A stretch of 19,724 bases of DNA from Deferribacteres bacterium (lineage in GTDB: Bacteria > Nitrospirota > Thermodesulfovibrionia > UBA6902), in the NCBI GenBank assembly GCA_013152795.1, contig JAADFS010000317.1:1-19724 (forward strand), read 5' to 3'. A program made the translations under genes and the position numbers. Each line of letters opens with the position of its first letter. The first letter of the stretch is position 1. Positions 1 through 8,179 of this stretch are shown here, piece after piece. The notes under the pieces are model-generated. The model saw only the letters and a program-made list of their open reading frames with translations. It made no database searches and was not told the origin of the DNA.

Positions 1-1948
1 TGCCGAGGCATCTGACAGGGACAAACCTGTATGCAGGATTCATCCTGGAGCGGTTCAGAGCAAGCGAATCCAGCGCCGGATATGCGTCGTTTTCACACGC
101 AAGCCCGATAAGCCTCAGGCCCTCTTCCGGTACATCCAGGGCCTTGAACATCGAGGATATCATGTTGATGCTGAAGTCTTTGAAGTTGATGACCCTTTCA
201 GGGCAGGAACCGAGACATGTACCGCATCTGCGGCAGCGGGTCATCTTGTGAAACGGCGTGCCTTTTTCATCCTCCTCAATTGCGCCGAACGGGCACTCCT
301 CGGTACATCTCTTGCACGATGTGCACTTCTGGAGATTGACCTCGGGGTAGGTCTGATCCCATGCCCTCGGATGCACGGCATAGCCGTTCGCCGTGGCCTC
401 GATACACTGGATGGCCTTCAGGCTTGCACCCATTGCGTCTTCTATGCTGCCGAGCATGTGCATGGGCTGCCTTATGCTGCCTGCCGCATAAATGCCGGTT
501 CTGCGCGTTTCATACTGAAAGCATATGTAGTTTGAATCAGGATACCCGTATGCCTCTGCAAGCTGTGGAAGCTCGGGGCCCTGCCTGTATTCGAGATGAA
601 GGATATTCGGCACCTTGTGAGGCTCAAGCGGGGCGTTCGGATCCGGCTTGCCGCCTGAGGCCGCGAGCTCCTCGTCGAATTTCTTTTTCCACTCTGCAAG
701 CACATCGGATTCAATCGTTGTGTTGGGCACCATGCCTGTGGCAAGCACGACAAGGTCCGCCTCAAGCTTTATGCTCTCTCCAAGGAATGTATCCTTCAGG
801 GTGATCTCCACATTGCCGTTGGCACCCTCTGTCACGTCAACGACCTCGCCCTTTGTGAGCATGATGCCGGGGTCATCCTGCATTTTCTTATAAAACAGCT
901 CATACTGGCCCGGCGTCCTCATGTCCTTGTATAAGATGTAGGCGATTGCATCCGGGTCGCTTTCCCTCACATAGGATGCCTGCTTTAACGACGTGAGACA
1001 GCACACAGATGAACAGTAAGGAAGGTGGTTGGGATCCCTTGAACCTGCGCACTGGATAAATGCCACCCTCTTTGCCTTCCTGCCGTCGGAGGGTCTCGTG
1101 ATACCGCCTTCCGCGGCTATCTCCTCCATCTGTATATTCGTTATAACGTTCTCGCACTTTCCGTAGCCGAGGTGCTCCAGTTTGGAGGCGTCATACGGCC
1201 TCCAGCCGGCAGCCAGTATAACGGAGCCTGCCCTGACCTTCTCCGTGCCGCCGGCGGTCTTTATGGAGACGTCGTACAGACCCGGCACACCGGATATCTT
1301 TTCTATCTCCGAAGAGGTGAAGACCTTGATATTGGAATGCGCCTTGACCTTGTCAATGGTATCATTGACCGTCGGTTTCTCCGGTGACTCAAAGGGGTAG
1401 CTCTGGGGCAACTGCCTGTGCATCTTTTTCGCCCAGCCTCCGAGTTCCTCCTGTTTTTCAACGAGGATGACGTTGTAGCCGGCATCAGCGGCCCCGAGCG
1501 CTGAGGTCATGCCTGATATGCCGCCGCCGACGACCAGTACGGACTTGTCCATCTCTTCAAGCAGAAACGGCTCCGGCAGCTCGCAGTTTTTTGCCTTTGT
1601 AATACCTATCCTAATATAATCTTCTGCCAGTGCCTGCGTGTCCTCGGTCTTGGGCTCCTGCGTCCATGCGACAAACTCCCTTATATTGGAGCGTTCAACA
1701 ACATTACCGGGGAAGCTGAACTCCCTGTACTTCACCCGCGGCGAGCAGGCGGCAATGACTATCGTGTTCACACCCTCTGCGCTTATATCGTTTTTAATAA
1801 GATCAAGCCCCTCGGGACTGCACAGCGCATCGTGCGATTTGCACACCGGTATCTGATGTTCCTTTACAGCGACTTCTTCCAGTTTTTCTACAACTGCATT
1901 TGCAATGTCGCAGCCCTTGCAAATATAAACTCCGATCTTCTTTTCCAT
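1..1948 (-). CDS. qmoB: QmoB, quinone-interacting membrane-bound oxidoreductase subunit B (partial, 3' end outside window)
   Basis: This is an HdrA-like flavoprotein of the Qmo complex, which links the menaquinone pool to APS reductase on the cytoplasmic side. I translated 649 residues with no stop. The N-terminus is a short HdrA-type segment beginning MEKKIGVYICKGCDI. A FAD-binding GGGISG lies at residues 141-146 and a second nucleotide-site strand, VLATGMVPN, near 401. Two ferredoxin-type [4Fe-4S] motifs follow: CTSCKRCTEECP (about 542) and CRRCGTCLGSCP (about 572). From about residue 613 (IGLACENDAYPALDSL) a MvhD-like domain begins and is cut by the window edge. Family members are about 750 residues, so roughly 100 are missing. 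The ATG overlaps the qmoA stop as TAATG, with AGGAAAG just upstream, so the two genes are translationally coupled. qmoC is expected beyond position 1. The identification is firm from motif order and context. Confidence 0.95.
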   Translation of the reverse strand, partial: MEKKIGVYICKGCDIANAVVEKLEEVAVKEHQIPVCKSHDALCSPEGLDLIKNDISAEGVNTIVIAACSPRVKYREFSFPGNVVERSNIREFVAWTQEPKTEDTQALAEDYIRIGITKAKNCELPEPFLLEEMDKSVLVVGGGISGMTSALGAADAGYNVILVEKQEELGGWAKKMHRQLPQSYPFESPEKPTVNDTIDKVKAHSNIKVFTSSEIEKISGVPGLYDVSIKTAGGTEKVRAGSVILAAGWRPYDASKLEHLGYGKCENVITNIQMEEIAAEGGITRPSDGRKAKRVAFIQCAGSRDPNHLPYCSSVCCLTSLKQASYVRESDPDAIAYILYKDMRTPGQYELFYKKMQDDPGIMLTKGEVVDVTEGANGNVEITLKDTFLGESIKLEADLVVLATGMVPNTTIESDVLAEWKKKFDEELAASGGKPDPNAPLEPHKVPNILHLEYRQGPELPQLAEAYGYPDSNYICFQYETRRTGIYAAGSIRQPMHMLGSIEDAMGASLKAIQCIEATANGYAVHPRAWDQTYPEVNLQKCTSCKRCTEECPFGAIEEDEKGTPFHKMTRCRRCGTCLGSCPERVINFKDFSINMISSMFKALDVPEEGLRLIGLACENDAYPALDSLALNRSRMNPAYRFVPVRCLG

Positions 1949-3213
1949 TAGGCTTTCCTCCCCACTGTCTGAATAGCTTTAAGAGCAGCCCCTGTAGCTC
2001 CCTGCACGGATTTTGAAACATCTACGGGGTCTTTGGCACAGCCGACTGCGTATATCCCTTTCTGGTTGCTGTCCGTAACCACAAAGCCGTTTTCGTTTAT
2101 CTTTACCTCCGGGGGAAGCTTCATCTCGGAAACCGTCGGCTGCATGCCTGTGGCAAGAACACAGAGATCCACAGAAACCTTTATCTTCTTCCCGGCAAGG
2201 ATGTCTTCAGCCTCGACGATGACGTCGCCTGTTGCAGAGTCTTCATAGACCTTTGCCACCTTGCCCTTTATGAGGGAGACACTTTCATCTTCCCTCACCT
2301 TGTTGAGGAATCTCTCGTACGAGGTCCCGGGTGTGCGGATATCTATGTAGAACATGTACGCCTTTGAATCAGGGTACTGCTCCCTGACATATGTCGCCTG
2401 TTTCAGTGACGCAAGGCAGCACACCGCGGAGCAGAAGGCAAGGTGATTTTCATCCCTTGAACCCGCGCACTGGACAAAGGCGACCCTTTTGGCCTCTTTT
2501 CCGTCGGATGGCCTTACTATCTTGCCGCCGGTCGGCCCGTTCTGCGAGGCGAGCCTTTCCATCATCACATTGGAGATTATGTTCTTGCTCGTGCCGAAGC
2601 CCAGATTGTCCATCTTCGAGGCATCGTACGGCTTCCAGCCTGTTGCCAGAACAATGGCGCCGGTCTTGACAACAAAGCTCTTCGGTTTCATGGTAAAATC
2701 GATTGCATCGTACTTGCACGCCTCCTTGCATTTGGCGCACGCCTCTTTTTTACACACCGAACCGTCTATTACATACTGGAAGGGGAATACCTGCTGGTGG
2801 TAGATATAGGCAGCCTTTCTCTTGTCAAGGCCGCCGTTGAAGTCATTGGGGGTCTCCACGGGGCAGACCTCTGTGCAGGCGTTGCACCCGGTGCACTTGT
2901 CGTTAATATAACGCGGCCCCACCGTGACCGTGACCTCGTAATTGCCGGGTTGTCCGGTGATCTTTTCCACTTCTGCAAGGGTATGGAAGGTGATACGGTC
3001 ACTGAACTTTATCCTCCTGTAGTTTATTTCCAGACCGCATGCAGGGGGGCAGAGCTTGGGGAAATATTTATTCATCCTTGCGACCCTGCCTCCGAGAAAA
3101 GGCTCTTTTTCTATCAGCACGACATTGTAGCCGGCTTCCGCCGCCTCCACAGCAGTAGTCAATCCGCTTATACCGCCGCCTACAACCAAAATGTTTGTTT
3201 CTTGTTCTGACAT
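1948..3213 (-). CDS. qmoA: QmoA, quinone-interacting membrane-bound oxidoreductase subunit A
   Basis: This is an HdrA-like flavoprotein subunit of the Qmo electron-transfer complex, 421 residues, which is the usual QmoA length. A FAD dinucleotide-binding motif (VVGGGISGLTTAVEAAEAGY) starts at residue 10. The QmoA signature YFPKLCPPACGLEIN lies at about 50-64. A ferredoxin-like cluster motif CTGCNACTEVCP is at 107-118, followed by further cysteines (CKKEACAKCKEACKYDA). The C-terminal FAD segment GIYAVGCAKDP is present. The ATG has a strong GGAGG eight bases upstream. It lies 196 bp downstream of aprA, separated by a hairpin terminator, so it may have its own promoter or rely on readthrough. 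The adjacent aprBA supports its role as electron donor to APS reductase. Confidence 0.95.
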   Translation of the reverse strand: MSEQETNILVVGGGISGLTTAVEAAEAGYNVVLIEKEPFLGGRVARMNKYFPKLCPPACGLEINYRRIKFSDRITFHTLAEVEKITGQPGNYEVTVTVGPRYINDKCTGCNACTEVCPVETPNDFNGGLDKRKAAYIYHQQVFPFQYVIDGSVCKKEACAKCKEACKYDAIDFTMKPKSFVVKTGAIVLATGWKPYDASKMDNLGFGTSKNIISNVMMERLASQNGPTGGKIVRPSDGKEAKRVAFVQCAGSRDENHLAFCSAVCCLASLKQATYVREQYPDSKAYMFYIDIRTPGTSYERFLNKVREDESVSLIKGKVAKVYEDSATGDVIVEAEDILAGKKIKVSVDLCVLATGMQPTVSEMKLPPEVKINENGFVVTDSNQKGIYAVGCAKDPVDVSKSVQGATGAALKAIQTVGRKA

Positions 3214-3235
3214 GCTATGCCTCCATTTATGACAG

Positions 3236-3356
3236 AGTTACTTAAGTTATCAAGCGGGTGTGGCCATATAGTCTACTACAATCAAGTCAGCTTTTGACAG
3301 TGTTTTATATTGGAATTAAAAGGATTTATCTGCTGCCCTTAATAACTTAAATAACT
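3236..3356. repeat. 15-bp inverted repeat in the aprA-qmoA spacer
   Basis: AGTTACTTAAGTTAT (3236-3250) and ATAACTTAAATAACT (3342-3356) are inverted copies matching at 14 of 15 positions, 91 nt apart. The left copy lies 23 bp from the qmoA start and is itself centred on the palindrome ACTTAAGT. The right copy abuts the aprA terminator stem and supplies its U-rich tail. It may be a regulatory site pair or a long-range RNA pairing; the function is unknown. Confidence 0.45.
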
Positions 3357-3388
3357 CTCCGGGCGCGCCGCAGAGGTGCGCCCGGAGA
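3356..3388 (-). terminator. Rho-independent-type terminator downstream of aprA
   Basis: A stem CTCCGGGCGC (3357-3366) pairs perfectly with GCGCCCGGAG (3378-3387) around an 11-nt loop. One further T-A pair (3356/3388) is possible. Read on the minus strand it begins about 20 nt after the aprA stop and is followed by AGTTATTTAAGTTATT, moderately U-rich. It would end or attenuate the adk-sat-aprBA transcript before qmoA. Confidence 0.65.
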
Positions 3389-3409
3389 ATTTTATGCCGT
3401 CTCCCCGGA

Positions 3410-4205
3410 TTAATCAGGGAATACGTTCTTATGTGGTCTCTTGCTCATTGTGAATTCGCCGGTTTCCATGTTGTATGTGGAGCACGTGAATACCTTCCAG
3501 TTCTCATCATCTATGTAGTCGTGGTCGCCTCTGTAGTAGTAGCCCGGATACCTGGTCTCCTCCCTGAAGAGGATATGGCGGGCATGTGCCTCGAGAGAGA
3601 GAATCCTGTGGTAGTTTTCCCAGCACCTCATAAGCTCGTGGAGGTTGCTTGCACCCATCTTCGCGGAATCCTCTTTGAGCATTGCGAGCTGTTTCAATCC
3701 CTCTTCCAGCATGGTCTTTGATGTCATGTACCACGTGGAGATTCCACCGAAATACTCGTCCGCGATCTTCTGCAGTCTCGCCTGAAGCAGGCTCGGCTTG
3801 ATGTAATTCGGGTTCACTTCGGGATCGGTTGAGTAGGTTTTGTGTTTCTCGTAAACCTCATACGGCAGATACAGCTCGGCTGCCATCTCGTCGGGGGTCT
3901 TCCTCGGGGTCGGTACATAGTCGGGATGATCCAGTATAAAGGCTATTGCAGCCTTTCCGGCAATCCTTCCCTCAGCATGCGAGCCTGATGAGAATTTGTG
4001 CCCTGATGCACCGCAGATGTCACCGGCCATGAAAAGTCCGGGAACCGTCGACATTCTGTTGTAACCCCAGTGCCAGTCCTCGGGTGTGCCCGGAATATCG
4101 CCGGGGCCGCTGCACCAGAATCCCGCGCAGCCTGCATGTGAACCGAGGATATAAGGCTCTGTAGGCATGATCTCTGAAGGCACCTTGTCAGGCTCGACGT
4201 TCGTT
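3410..4205 (-). CDS. aprA: AprA, APS reductase alpha subunit, C-terminal part (frameshifted from the N-terminal part)
   Basis: This is the C-terminal portion of the flavoprotein subunit of dissimilatory adenylylsulfate reductase, which reduces APS to sulfite plus AMP. The recognisable sequence resumes at NVEPDKVPSEIMPTEPYILG and includes GSHAGCAGFWCSGPGDIPG, which holds the conserved active-site histidine region. It also includes the substrate and FAD-domain segment PGLFMAGDICGASGHKFSSG. It ends with the family-typical tail MSKRPHKNVFPD. The frame stays open upstream to a TTG at 4273, but that stretch is only the shifted frame of the N-terminal half. No ribosome site precedes it, so it is not an independent gene. 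Joined to the upstream part, the product is about 670 residues, the normal AprA length. See the frameshift site at 4198-4205. Confidence 0.9.
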
Positions 4206-5423
4206 TTTGGCTGCCCAGAGGCCTGCCTGTCCGATACACATATCGAGAAAGTCTTCCCATGCCTCGGCCTCAAGGTGTTTGACCTTTTTCTTGCCTTCCT
4301 TTTCGCCGAGTTTCTCGATGAACGACTTGTTGATGGCCTCCATGGCCTCGTGTGTCCTCATGATGATGGGGCCCTTACCTGCCTTCATGTCCTGCATCAT
4401 AAGGTGGTTTCTGATGGCTGTGCCCATCTTGTCGACGTATGCGCCGTATTTCTTCTTTGCATCATTGACATATTCTTCATTTGCACAGTAGTCCTCACCA
4501 AGGCTGTTGGTTGCCTTTGCCTTGAAGAACAGGAACCATGCACCGACAGGACCATAGCCGTCCTTGAACCTTGCGGGAACGAAACGGTTCTCCATAAGAG
4601 TCAGCTCTGCGCCTGCCTGCATGCCGAGCGCATAACCGGAACCGGAGTTCCATACAGGATACCATGCCCTGCCCTGGCCTTCCTTGGTTGATCTCGGCCT
4701 GAAGACATTAACGGCACCGCCGGCAGCCAGGACCATTGCCTTGGCCTTGAATATGTACATCTTGTGCTCTCTGACGCTGAAACCGACTGCTGCAGCCACC
4801 CTCTTGGGATCATTGGCGTCTTTAAAGAGCCTTACAATGAAAACCCTCTCAAAGTGGTTCTGGTCAACGCCTGTGGCCTTCCTGTTTTCCTCCAGGGCCT
4901 TCTTTGCGGCCTCTGCCACAATCGCCTTGTAGGATTCGCCGTTGATCATTATCTGCCATTTACCGGAGCGCACAGGTGTGCCGCCGTCAACCAGCTTCGC
5001 CTTGCCGGCGTCCTTTGCCTGGAAGCCGTCGAGAGAGAAGCCGTCGTCGCCTTTTTTCCAGATCGGCAAACCCCATTCTTCAAACATGTGCACGCTGTTG
5101 TCAACGTGCCTGCCGAGGTCGAATACAAGGTCGTCCCTTGTGATACCCATAAGGTCGCCTCTTACGTACCTCACGTAATCTTCAACTTTATTTTCACCGA
5201 TGTACGTGTTGATAGCCGACAGGCCCATTGCCACCGCGCCGCTTCTGTCCGTTGCAGCCTTATCAACCATTGTGACCTTCAGGCCTTTCGGAGCCGCCCA
5301 CCGGACTGCTTCATAAGCCGCTCCGCAGCATGCCATGCCGCCGCCGATGAGAAGCAGATCAGTGTCGACCTCAACGATTTCCGGCTTTGCACAGTATGAA
5401 AAAGTACATGTTTCTTTTTCCAT
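4188..5423 (-). CDS. aprA: AprA, APS reductase alpha subunit, N-terminal part (ends in premature stop after a frameshift)
   Basis: This is the FAD-binding portion of dissimilatory APS reductase. The LLIGGGMACCGAAYEA dinucleotide motif is near residues 24-39, and GGTPVRSGKWQIM and the RSTKEGQGRAWYPVWNSGSG segment are characteristic of AprA. Homology runs to the IGQAGLWAAKN segment. The frame then gives only ERRA before a TGA at 4188-4190, while the correct continuation is one frame over. I chose the ATG at 5421-5423 (MEKETCTF) because GGAGG lies seven bases upstream; the ATG at 5427-5429 is only one base from that site. aprB ends 16 bp upstream. If the frameshift is real, the peptide lacks about the last 260 residues and cannot form active enzyme. 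A sequencing or assembly error is equally possible. Confidence 0.92.
   Translation of the reverse strand: MEKETCTFSYCAKPEIVEVDTDLLLIGGGMACCGAAYEAVRWAAPKGLKVTMVDKAATDRSGAVAMGLSAINTYIGENKVEDYVRYVRGDLMGITRDDLVFDLGRHVDNSVHMFEEWGLPIWKKGDDGFSLDGFQAKDAGKAKLVDGGTPVRSGKWQIMINGESYKAIVAEAAKKALEENRKATGVDQNHFERVFIVRLFKDANDPKRVAAAVGFSVREHKMYIFKAKAMVLAAGGAVNVFRPRSTKEGQGRAWYPVWNSGSGYALGMQAGAELTLMENRFVPARFKDGYGPVGAWFLFFKAKATNSLGEDYCANEEYVNDAKKKYGAYVDKMGTAIRNHLMMQDMKAGKGPIIMRTHEAMEAINKSFIEKLGEKEGKKKVKHLEAEAWEDFLDMCIGQAGLWAAKNERRA
4198..4205 (-). other. aprA: Frameshift site in aprA: tandem CGTT duplication
   Basis: On the plus strand CGTT occurs twice in tandem (4198-4201, 4202-4205), i.e. AACGAACG in the coding strand, next to a run of five A. 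Removing one 4-base copy restores one frame reading LWAAKNVEPDK, collinear with the family. Removing a single A from the homopolymer also restores the frame but leaves one extra residue (AAKTNVEP). No second lesion is visible in the gene. Confidence 0.8.
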
Positions 5424-5439
5424 CGTCATCCCTCCTTTT

Positions 5440-5859
5440 TTATTCTTTCCTGGCTTCGTAGTTAAAGAATCCAGGTTCTTTTATCTTTGACAAATCCGCT
5501 TCCGGCTTGCCGGCATATGGATCAATAGAAGCTTCAGGGGTGGTCCTGATGGGGAATTTGAACCTCTTCAGCACACCGTTTCTGAACTTGATCGTCCACA
5601 TAATCGAGTCGGTTCCCCTGAGAGGGATAACACTGGCTCCCAGCGGACAGAAGTCCTGATATCCCCTGACCTCGATTGCCTGCTGCGGGCAGATCTTTAC
5701 GCAATTGTAGCACTCCCAGCACTGTTCAGGCTCCTGATTGTAAGCCTTCATCAGGTCCCTGTCCAGGGTCATAAGGTCATTGGGACAGATATACTGGCAT
5801 GCAGTCTTGTCCTGTGCCTTACAACCGTCACACTTTTCAGCGATTACAAAACTTGGCAT
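5440..5859 (-). CDS. aprB: AprB, APS reductase beta (iron-sulfur) subunit
   Basis: This is the 139-residue ferredoxin-like subunit that delivers electrons to the AprA flavin. Two [4Fe-4S] clusters are visible: CDGCKAQDKTACQYICP (about 10-26), with the spaced insertion typical of AprB, and CWECYNCVKICP (about 47-58). A C-terminal extension (PEASIDPYAGKPEADLSKIK and following), used to wrap AprA, is present. The length matches the family. The ATG has GGAGG seven bases upstream. It is followed after 16 bp by aprA and preceded by a 183-bp spacer from sat that contains a palindrome. Confidence 0.96.
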   Translation of the reverse strand: MPSFVIAEKCDGCKAQDKTACQYICPNDLMTLDRDLMKAYNQEPEQCWECYNCVKICPQQAIEVRGYQDFCPLGASVIPLRGTDSIMWTIKFRNGVLKRFKFPIRTTPEASIDPYAGKPEADLSKIKEPGFFNYEARKE

Positions 5860-5901
5860 TTTACATCCTCCTTTCCAAAATATGTCTTTTGGGGTTTTTA
5901 A

Positions 5902-5917
5902 GGCTTAAACTTAAGCC
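5902..5917. promoter_or_regulatory. Palindrome in the aprB leader
   Basis: GGCTTAA and TTAAGCC form a perfect 7-bp inverted repeat around a two-base centre, about 43 bp before the aprB start. Two bases are too few for an RNA loop, so it looks more like a DNA operator than a terminator. No known consensus is recognised. Confidence 0.4.
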
Positions 5918-5949
5918 GTATTTCCTGAATAATCTGCTTCTCCTCTATA

Positions 5950-5977
5950 TATATAGTAAAACGGGCAAACCTGTTGA
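5950..5977 (-). promoter_or_regulatory. Possible aprB promoter
   Basis: On the minus strand TCAACA (5977-5972) and TATATA (5955-5950) are 16 bp apart, upstream of the palindrome. The -35 match is weak and the stretch is AT-rich, so chance is possible. It would give aprBA separate transcription from sat. Confidence 0.3.
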
Positions 5978-6042
5978 CTTTACACCCCCTTCCCGCTTAT
6001 GGAATACAGTCTCTCAGAGACGGGATCGCACATTATTATTTA

Positions 6043-7257
6043 TTAAGTGCCTTCAGCATACTTGTGCATCTTGATTTCCACCTTTTCGGTCAGCCCCTGA
6101 TAGTATTCCCTGAGTATCTTCAGAACCTCAGGCCTGCTGAATTTCTCCGACACCTCTTCGCCCTCTGAAAGCATTTTTCTGAGTTTCGTCCCGCTCAGTA
6201 TAAGCCTGTCTTCCTTTCCGTGCGGGCAGGTCTTCATGGATGCCATTCCGTCACACTTATGGCACCAGAACGTCCAGTCGATCTTAAGCGGCTGGGTCTC
6301 GAGTGAACCCTTCGGGATTTCATCAAAGATATGATGGGCGTCAAACGGACCGTAGTAGTCACCGACACCTGCATGGTCACGTCCGACAATCAGGTGGCTG
6401 CAACCGTAATTCTGCCTGAAGACCGCATGCAGCAGCGCCTCTCTCGGGCCTGCATATCTCATGTCAAGCGGATAACCGCCGACCATGATGGAATCCTTGA
6501 CAAAGTAGTTCTCGATAAGGGCGTCAATGGCTCTCTGTCTCACATCCGCGGGGATGTCGCCCGGTTTCAGTTTTCCAAGAAGCATGTGAATGAAGACGCC
6601 GTCACAGACTTCCGCGGCTATTTTTGCGAGAAACTCATGCGAGCGGTGCATGGGATTGCGCGTCTGGAAGGCTGCCACGGTTGACCAGCCCTTTTCCTCA
6701 AAGCGCTTGCGTGTTTCCGCGGGCGTCATGTATATGCCTTTGTATTCGGTGGGGAATGTCCCCTCGCTCAGGACCTTTACAGGGCCTGCCAGGTTGACCT
6801 CTTCCTGCTCCATGACCTTCAGGACACCCGGATGCTCGGTATCGGTTGTTCTGAAGACCTGCTTGCACTCATACTCCTTGTCGATCGTGTATTTTTCCCG
6901 GACGGTCATGATGCCCATTATCTCGCCGCTCTCTTCATCAACAAGGGCCACTTCCTCGCCGTCCTTGATGCTGTCCGCATTGCCCTTTGTCGTTGAAAGG
7001 GTTATAGGTATGGGCCAGAACGTGCCGTCCGCCATCTTGAATTCATCGCATACGCCCTTCCAGTCGTCGTAACCCATAAAACCCTCAAGGGGAGTGAATC
7101 CCCCTATGCCGAGCATTATAAGGTCACCTGTCTCTCTTGAAGACATCCTGACTTCGGTAAGTGTTTTCGCCTTTTCCTTTGCCTCCGCGAGTTCCTCTCC
7201 CGTCAGCAGAAGGGGCTTAAGCTTTTTCTCTTTTCCATGGGGGTTAACCAGTGCCAT
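6043..7257 (-). CDS. sat: Sat, dissimilatory ATP sulfurylase
   Basis: Sulfate adenylyltransferase of 404 residues makes APS and pyrophosphate from sulfate and ATP, the first step of dissimilatory sulfate reduction; it can also run in reverse. The nucleotide-binding motif QTRNPMHRSHE is near residue 197 and GRDHAGVGDYYGPFDA near 292. The C-terminal zinc-site region CHKCDGMASMKTCPHG is typical of dissimilatory enzymes. There is no fused APS kinase domain. The ATG has GGAGG six bases upstream and lies 32 bp after adk. No convincing terminator separates it from aprB. Confidence 0.96.
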   Translation of the reverse strand: MALVNPHGKEKKLKPLLLTGEELAEAKEKAKTLTEVRMSSRETGDLIMLGIGGFTPLEGFMGYDDWKGVCDEFKMADGTFWPIPITLSTTKGNADSIKDGEEVALVDEESGEIMGIMTVREKYTIDKEYECKQVFRTTDTEHPGVLKVMEQEEVNLAGPVKVLSEGTFPTEYKGIYMTPAETRKRFEEKGWSTVAAFQTRNPMHRSHEFLAKIAAEVCDGVFIHMLLGKLKPGDIPADVRQRAIDALIENYFVKDSIMVGGYPLDMRYAGPREALLHAVFRQNYGCSHLIVGRDHAGVGDYYGPFDAHHIFDEIPKGSLETQPLKIDWTFWCHKCDGMASMKTCPHGKEDRLILSGTKLRKMLSEGEEVSEKFSRPEVLKILREYYQGLTEKVEIKMHKYAEGT

Positions 7258-7289
7258 TTTTTCCTCCTTAATTTAACGCGTGTTATGCG

Positions 7290-7943
7290 TTATGACTGTT
7301 GAGAATCAAGTATTGAACAGATGTTGTTGAATATGTCATCAATACTTCCCACGCCTTTTACGGTCTTGAGGATATTTTTCTTACCGTAATAATCGATAAG
7401 CGGCGCTGTTGACCTTTCATACACATCAAGCCTGTTCTTTATGGTCTCCTCTTTGTCGTCATCTCTCTGGTAAAGCTCTCCGCCGCACTTGTCACATACG
7501 CCTTCTTTTTTGGGGGGGCTGAAATGTATATTGTACATCTGCTGGCAGCCCCTGCATGTGCGCCTCCCCGTGAGTCTCTTCATGAGGTCATCCTTGTCAA
7601 CATCCACAACAAGGGCGACATCAAGGGGCGCGTTCATTTCTGCAAGTACCTGGTCAAGGGTCTCGGCCTGCGCCGTATTTCTCGGGAACCCGTCCAGGAT
7701 ATATCCCTTCTTGCAGTCGTCCTGCGCAAGCCTCTCCTTCACGAGCCCGATAACAACGGAATCCGGGACAAGCTCGCCTTTGTCCATGTAGGATTTTGCT
7801 TCTTTTCCAAGGGGGGTGCCGTCTGCCACGGCCTTTCTGAGGATATCGCCGGTGGAAATCTGTGGAATGCCGTACTTCTCAATCAGCTTTTTCGCCTGCG
7901 TCCCTTTTCCGGCTCCGGGCGCTCCTAACAATACAAGTCTCAT
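7290..7943 (-). CDS. adk: Adk, adenylate kinase (zinc LID type)
   Basis: This 217-residue long-form adenylate kinase converts AMP + ATP to two ADP. The P-loop GAPGAGKGT lies at 7-15, the AMP-binding segment STGDILR at about 30, and DGFPRNTAQA at about 84. The LID carries four cysteines (C130, C133, C150, C153) expected to bind structural zinc. Its place directly before sat and aprBA fits recycling of the AMP released by APS reductase, since sulfate activation costs two ATP equivalents. The ATG has AAGGAG upstream. A roughly 185-nt untranslated leader is implied if the promoter at 8135-8163 is used. Confidence 0.96.
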   Translation of the reverse strand: MRLVLLGAPGAGKGTQAKKLIEKYGIPQISTGDILRKAVADGTPLGKEAKSYMDKGELVPDSVVIGLVKERLAQDDCKKGYILDGFPRNTAQAETLDQVLAEMNAPLDVALVVDVDKDDLMKRLTGRRTCRGCQQMYNIHFSPPKKEGVCDKCGGELYQRDDDKEETIKNRLDVYERSTAPLIDYYGKKNILKTVKGVGSIDDIFNNICSILDSQQS

Positions 7944-8105
7944 ACACGTCTCCTTTTCACATAGTTTGGGGATAGAGTTCCCCCTCTCAACTCAACGATA
8001 AACGTACCCGTCAATTGTCCTGATGGATATGAGGTATTTAACCGTTACTGCAAAAAAACAACAGTTTATGTAAAAAACAGTAAAAAATAGCAAGAAGAAG
8101 GTCTT

Positions 8106-8144
8106 AATAAGGTGATATGATATAATAAGGTGATATGATATAAT
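8106..8144. repeat. 18-bp tandem duplication overlapping a promoter -10 region
   Basis: AATAAGGTGATATGATAT occurs twice head to tail (8106-8123, 8124-8141), followed by the first three bases of a third copy. The copies are identical. On the minus strand each carries TATCAT, so the -10 of the putative adk promoter is present twice. Confidence 0.9.
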
Positions 8145-8163
8145 GAGTTTTTAACGGAGTCAA
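8135..8163 (-). promoter_or_regulatory. Putative promoter of adk-sat-aprBA
   Basis: The -35 TTGACT (8163-8158) and -10 TATCAT (8140-8135) are 17 bp apart on the minus strand. Transcription would start near 8128. The -10 lies inside the right-hand copy of the tandem duplication. Confidence 0.5.
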
Positions 8164-8179
8164 TATAAAAATTTAAATT

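Noticed and set aside
248..893. Plus-strand open frames opposite qmoB
   Set aside because: They are antisense to a clearly identified coding frame; the same applies to plus-strand frames over qmoA, aprA, sat and the RND gene.
4188..4273. Programmed ribosomal frameshift in aprA
   Set aside because: A +1 shift is needed; no slippery heptamer, stimulatory structure or internal ribosome site is evident, and AprA is not known to be frameshifted.
6009..6023. Terminator after sat (GTCTC/GAGAC hairpin)
   Set aside because: Only a 5-bp stem with a 3-nt loop and no T-run on the minus strand, so too weak to call.
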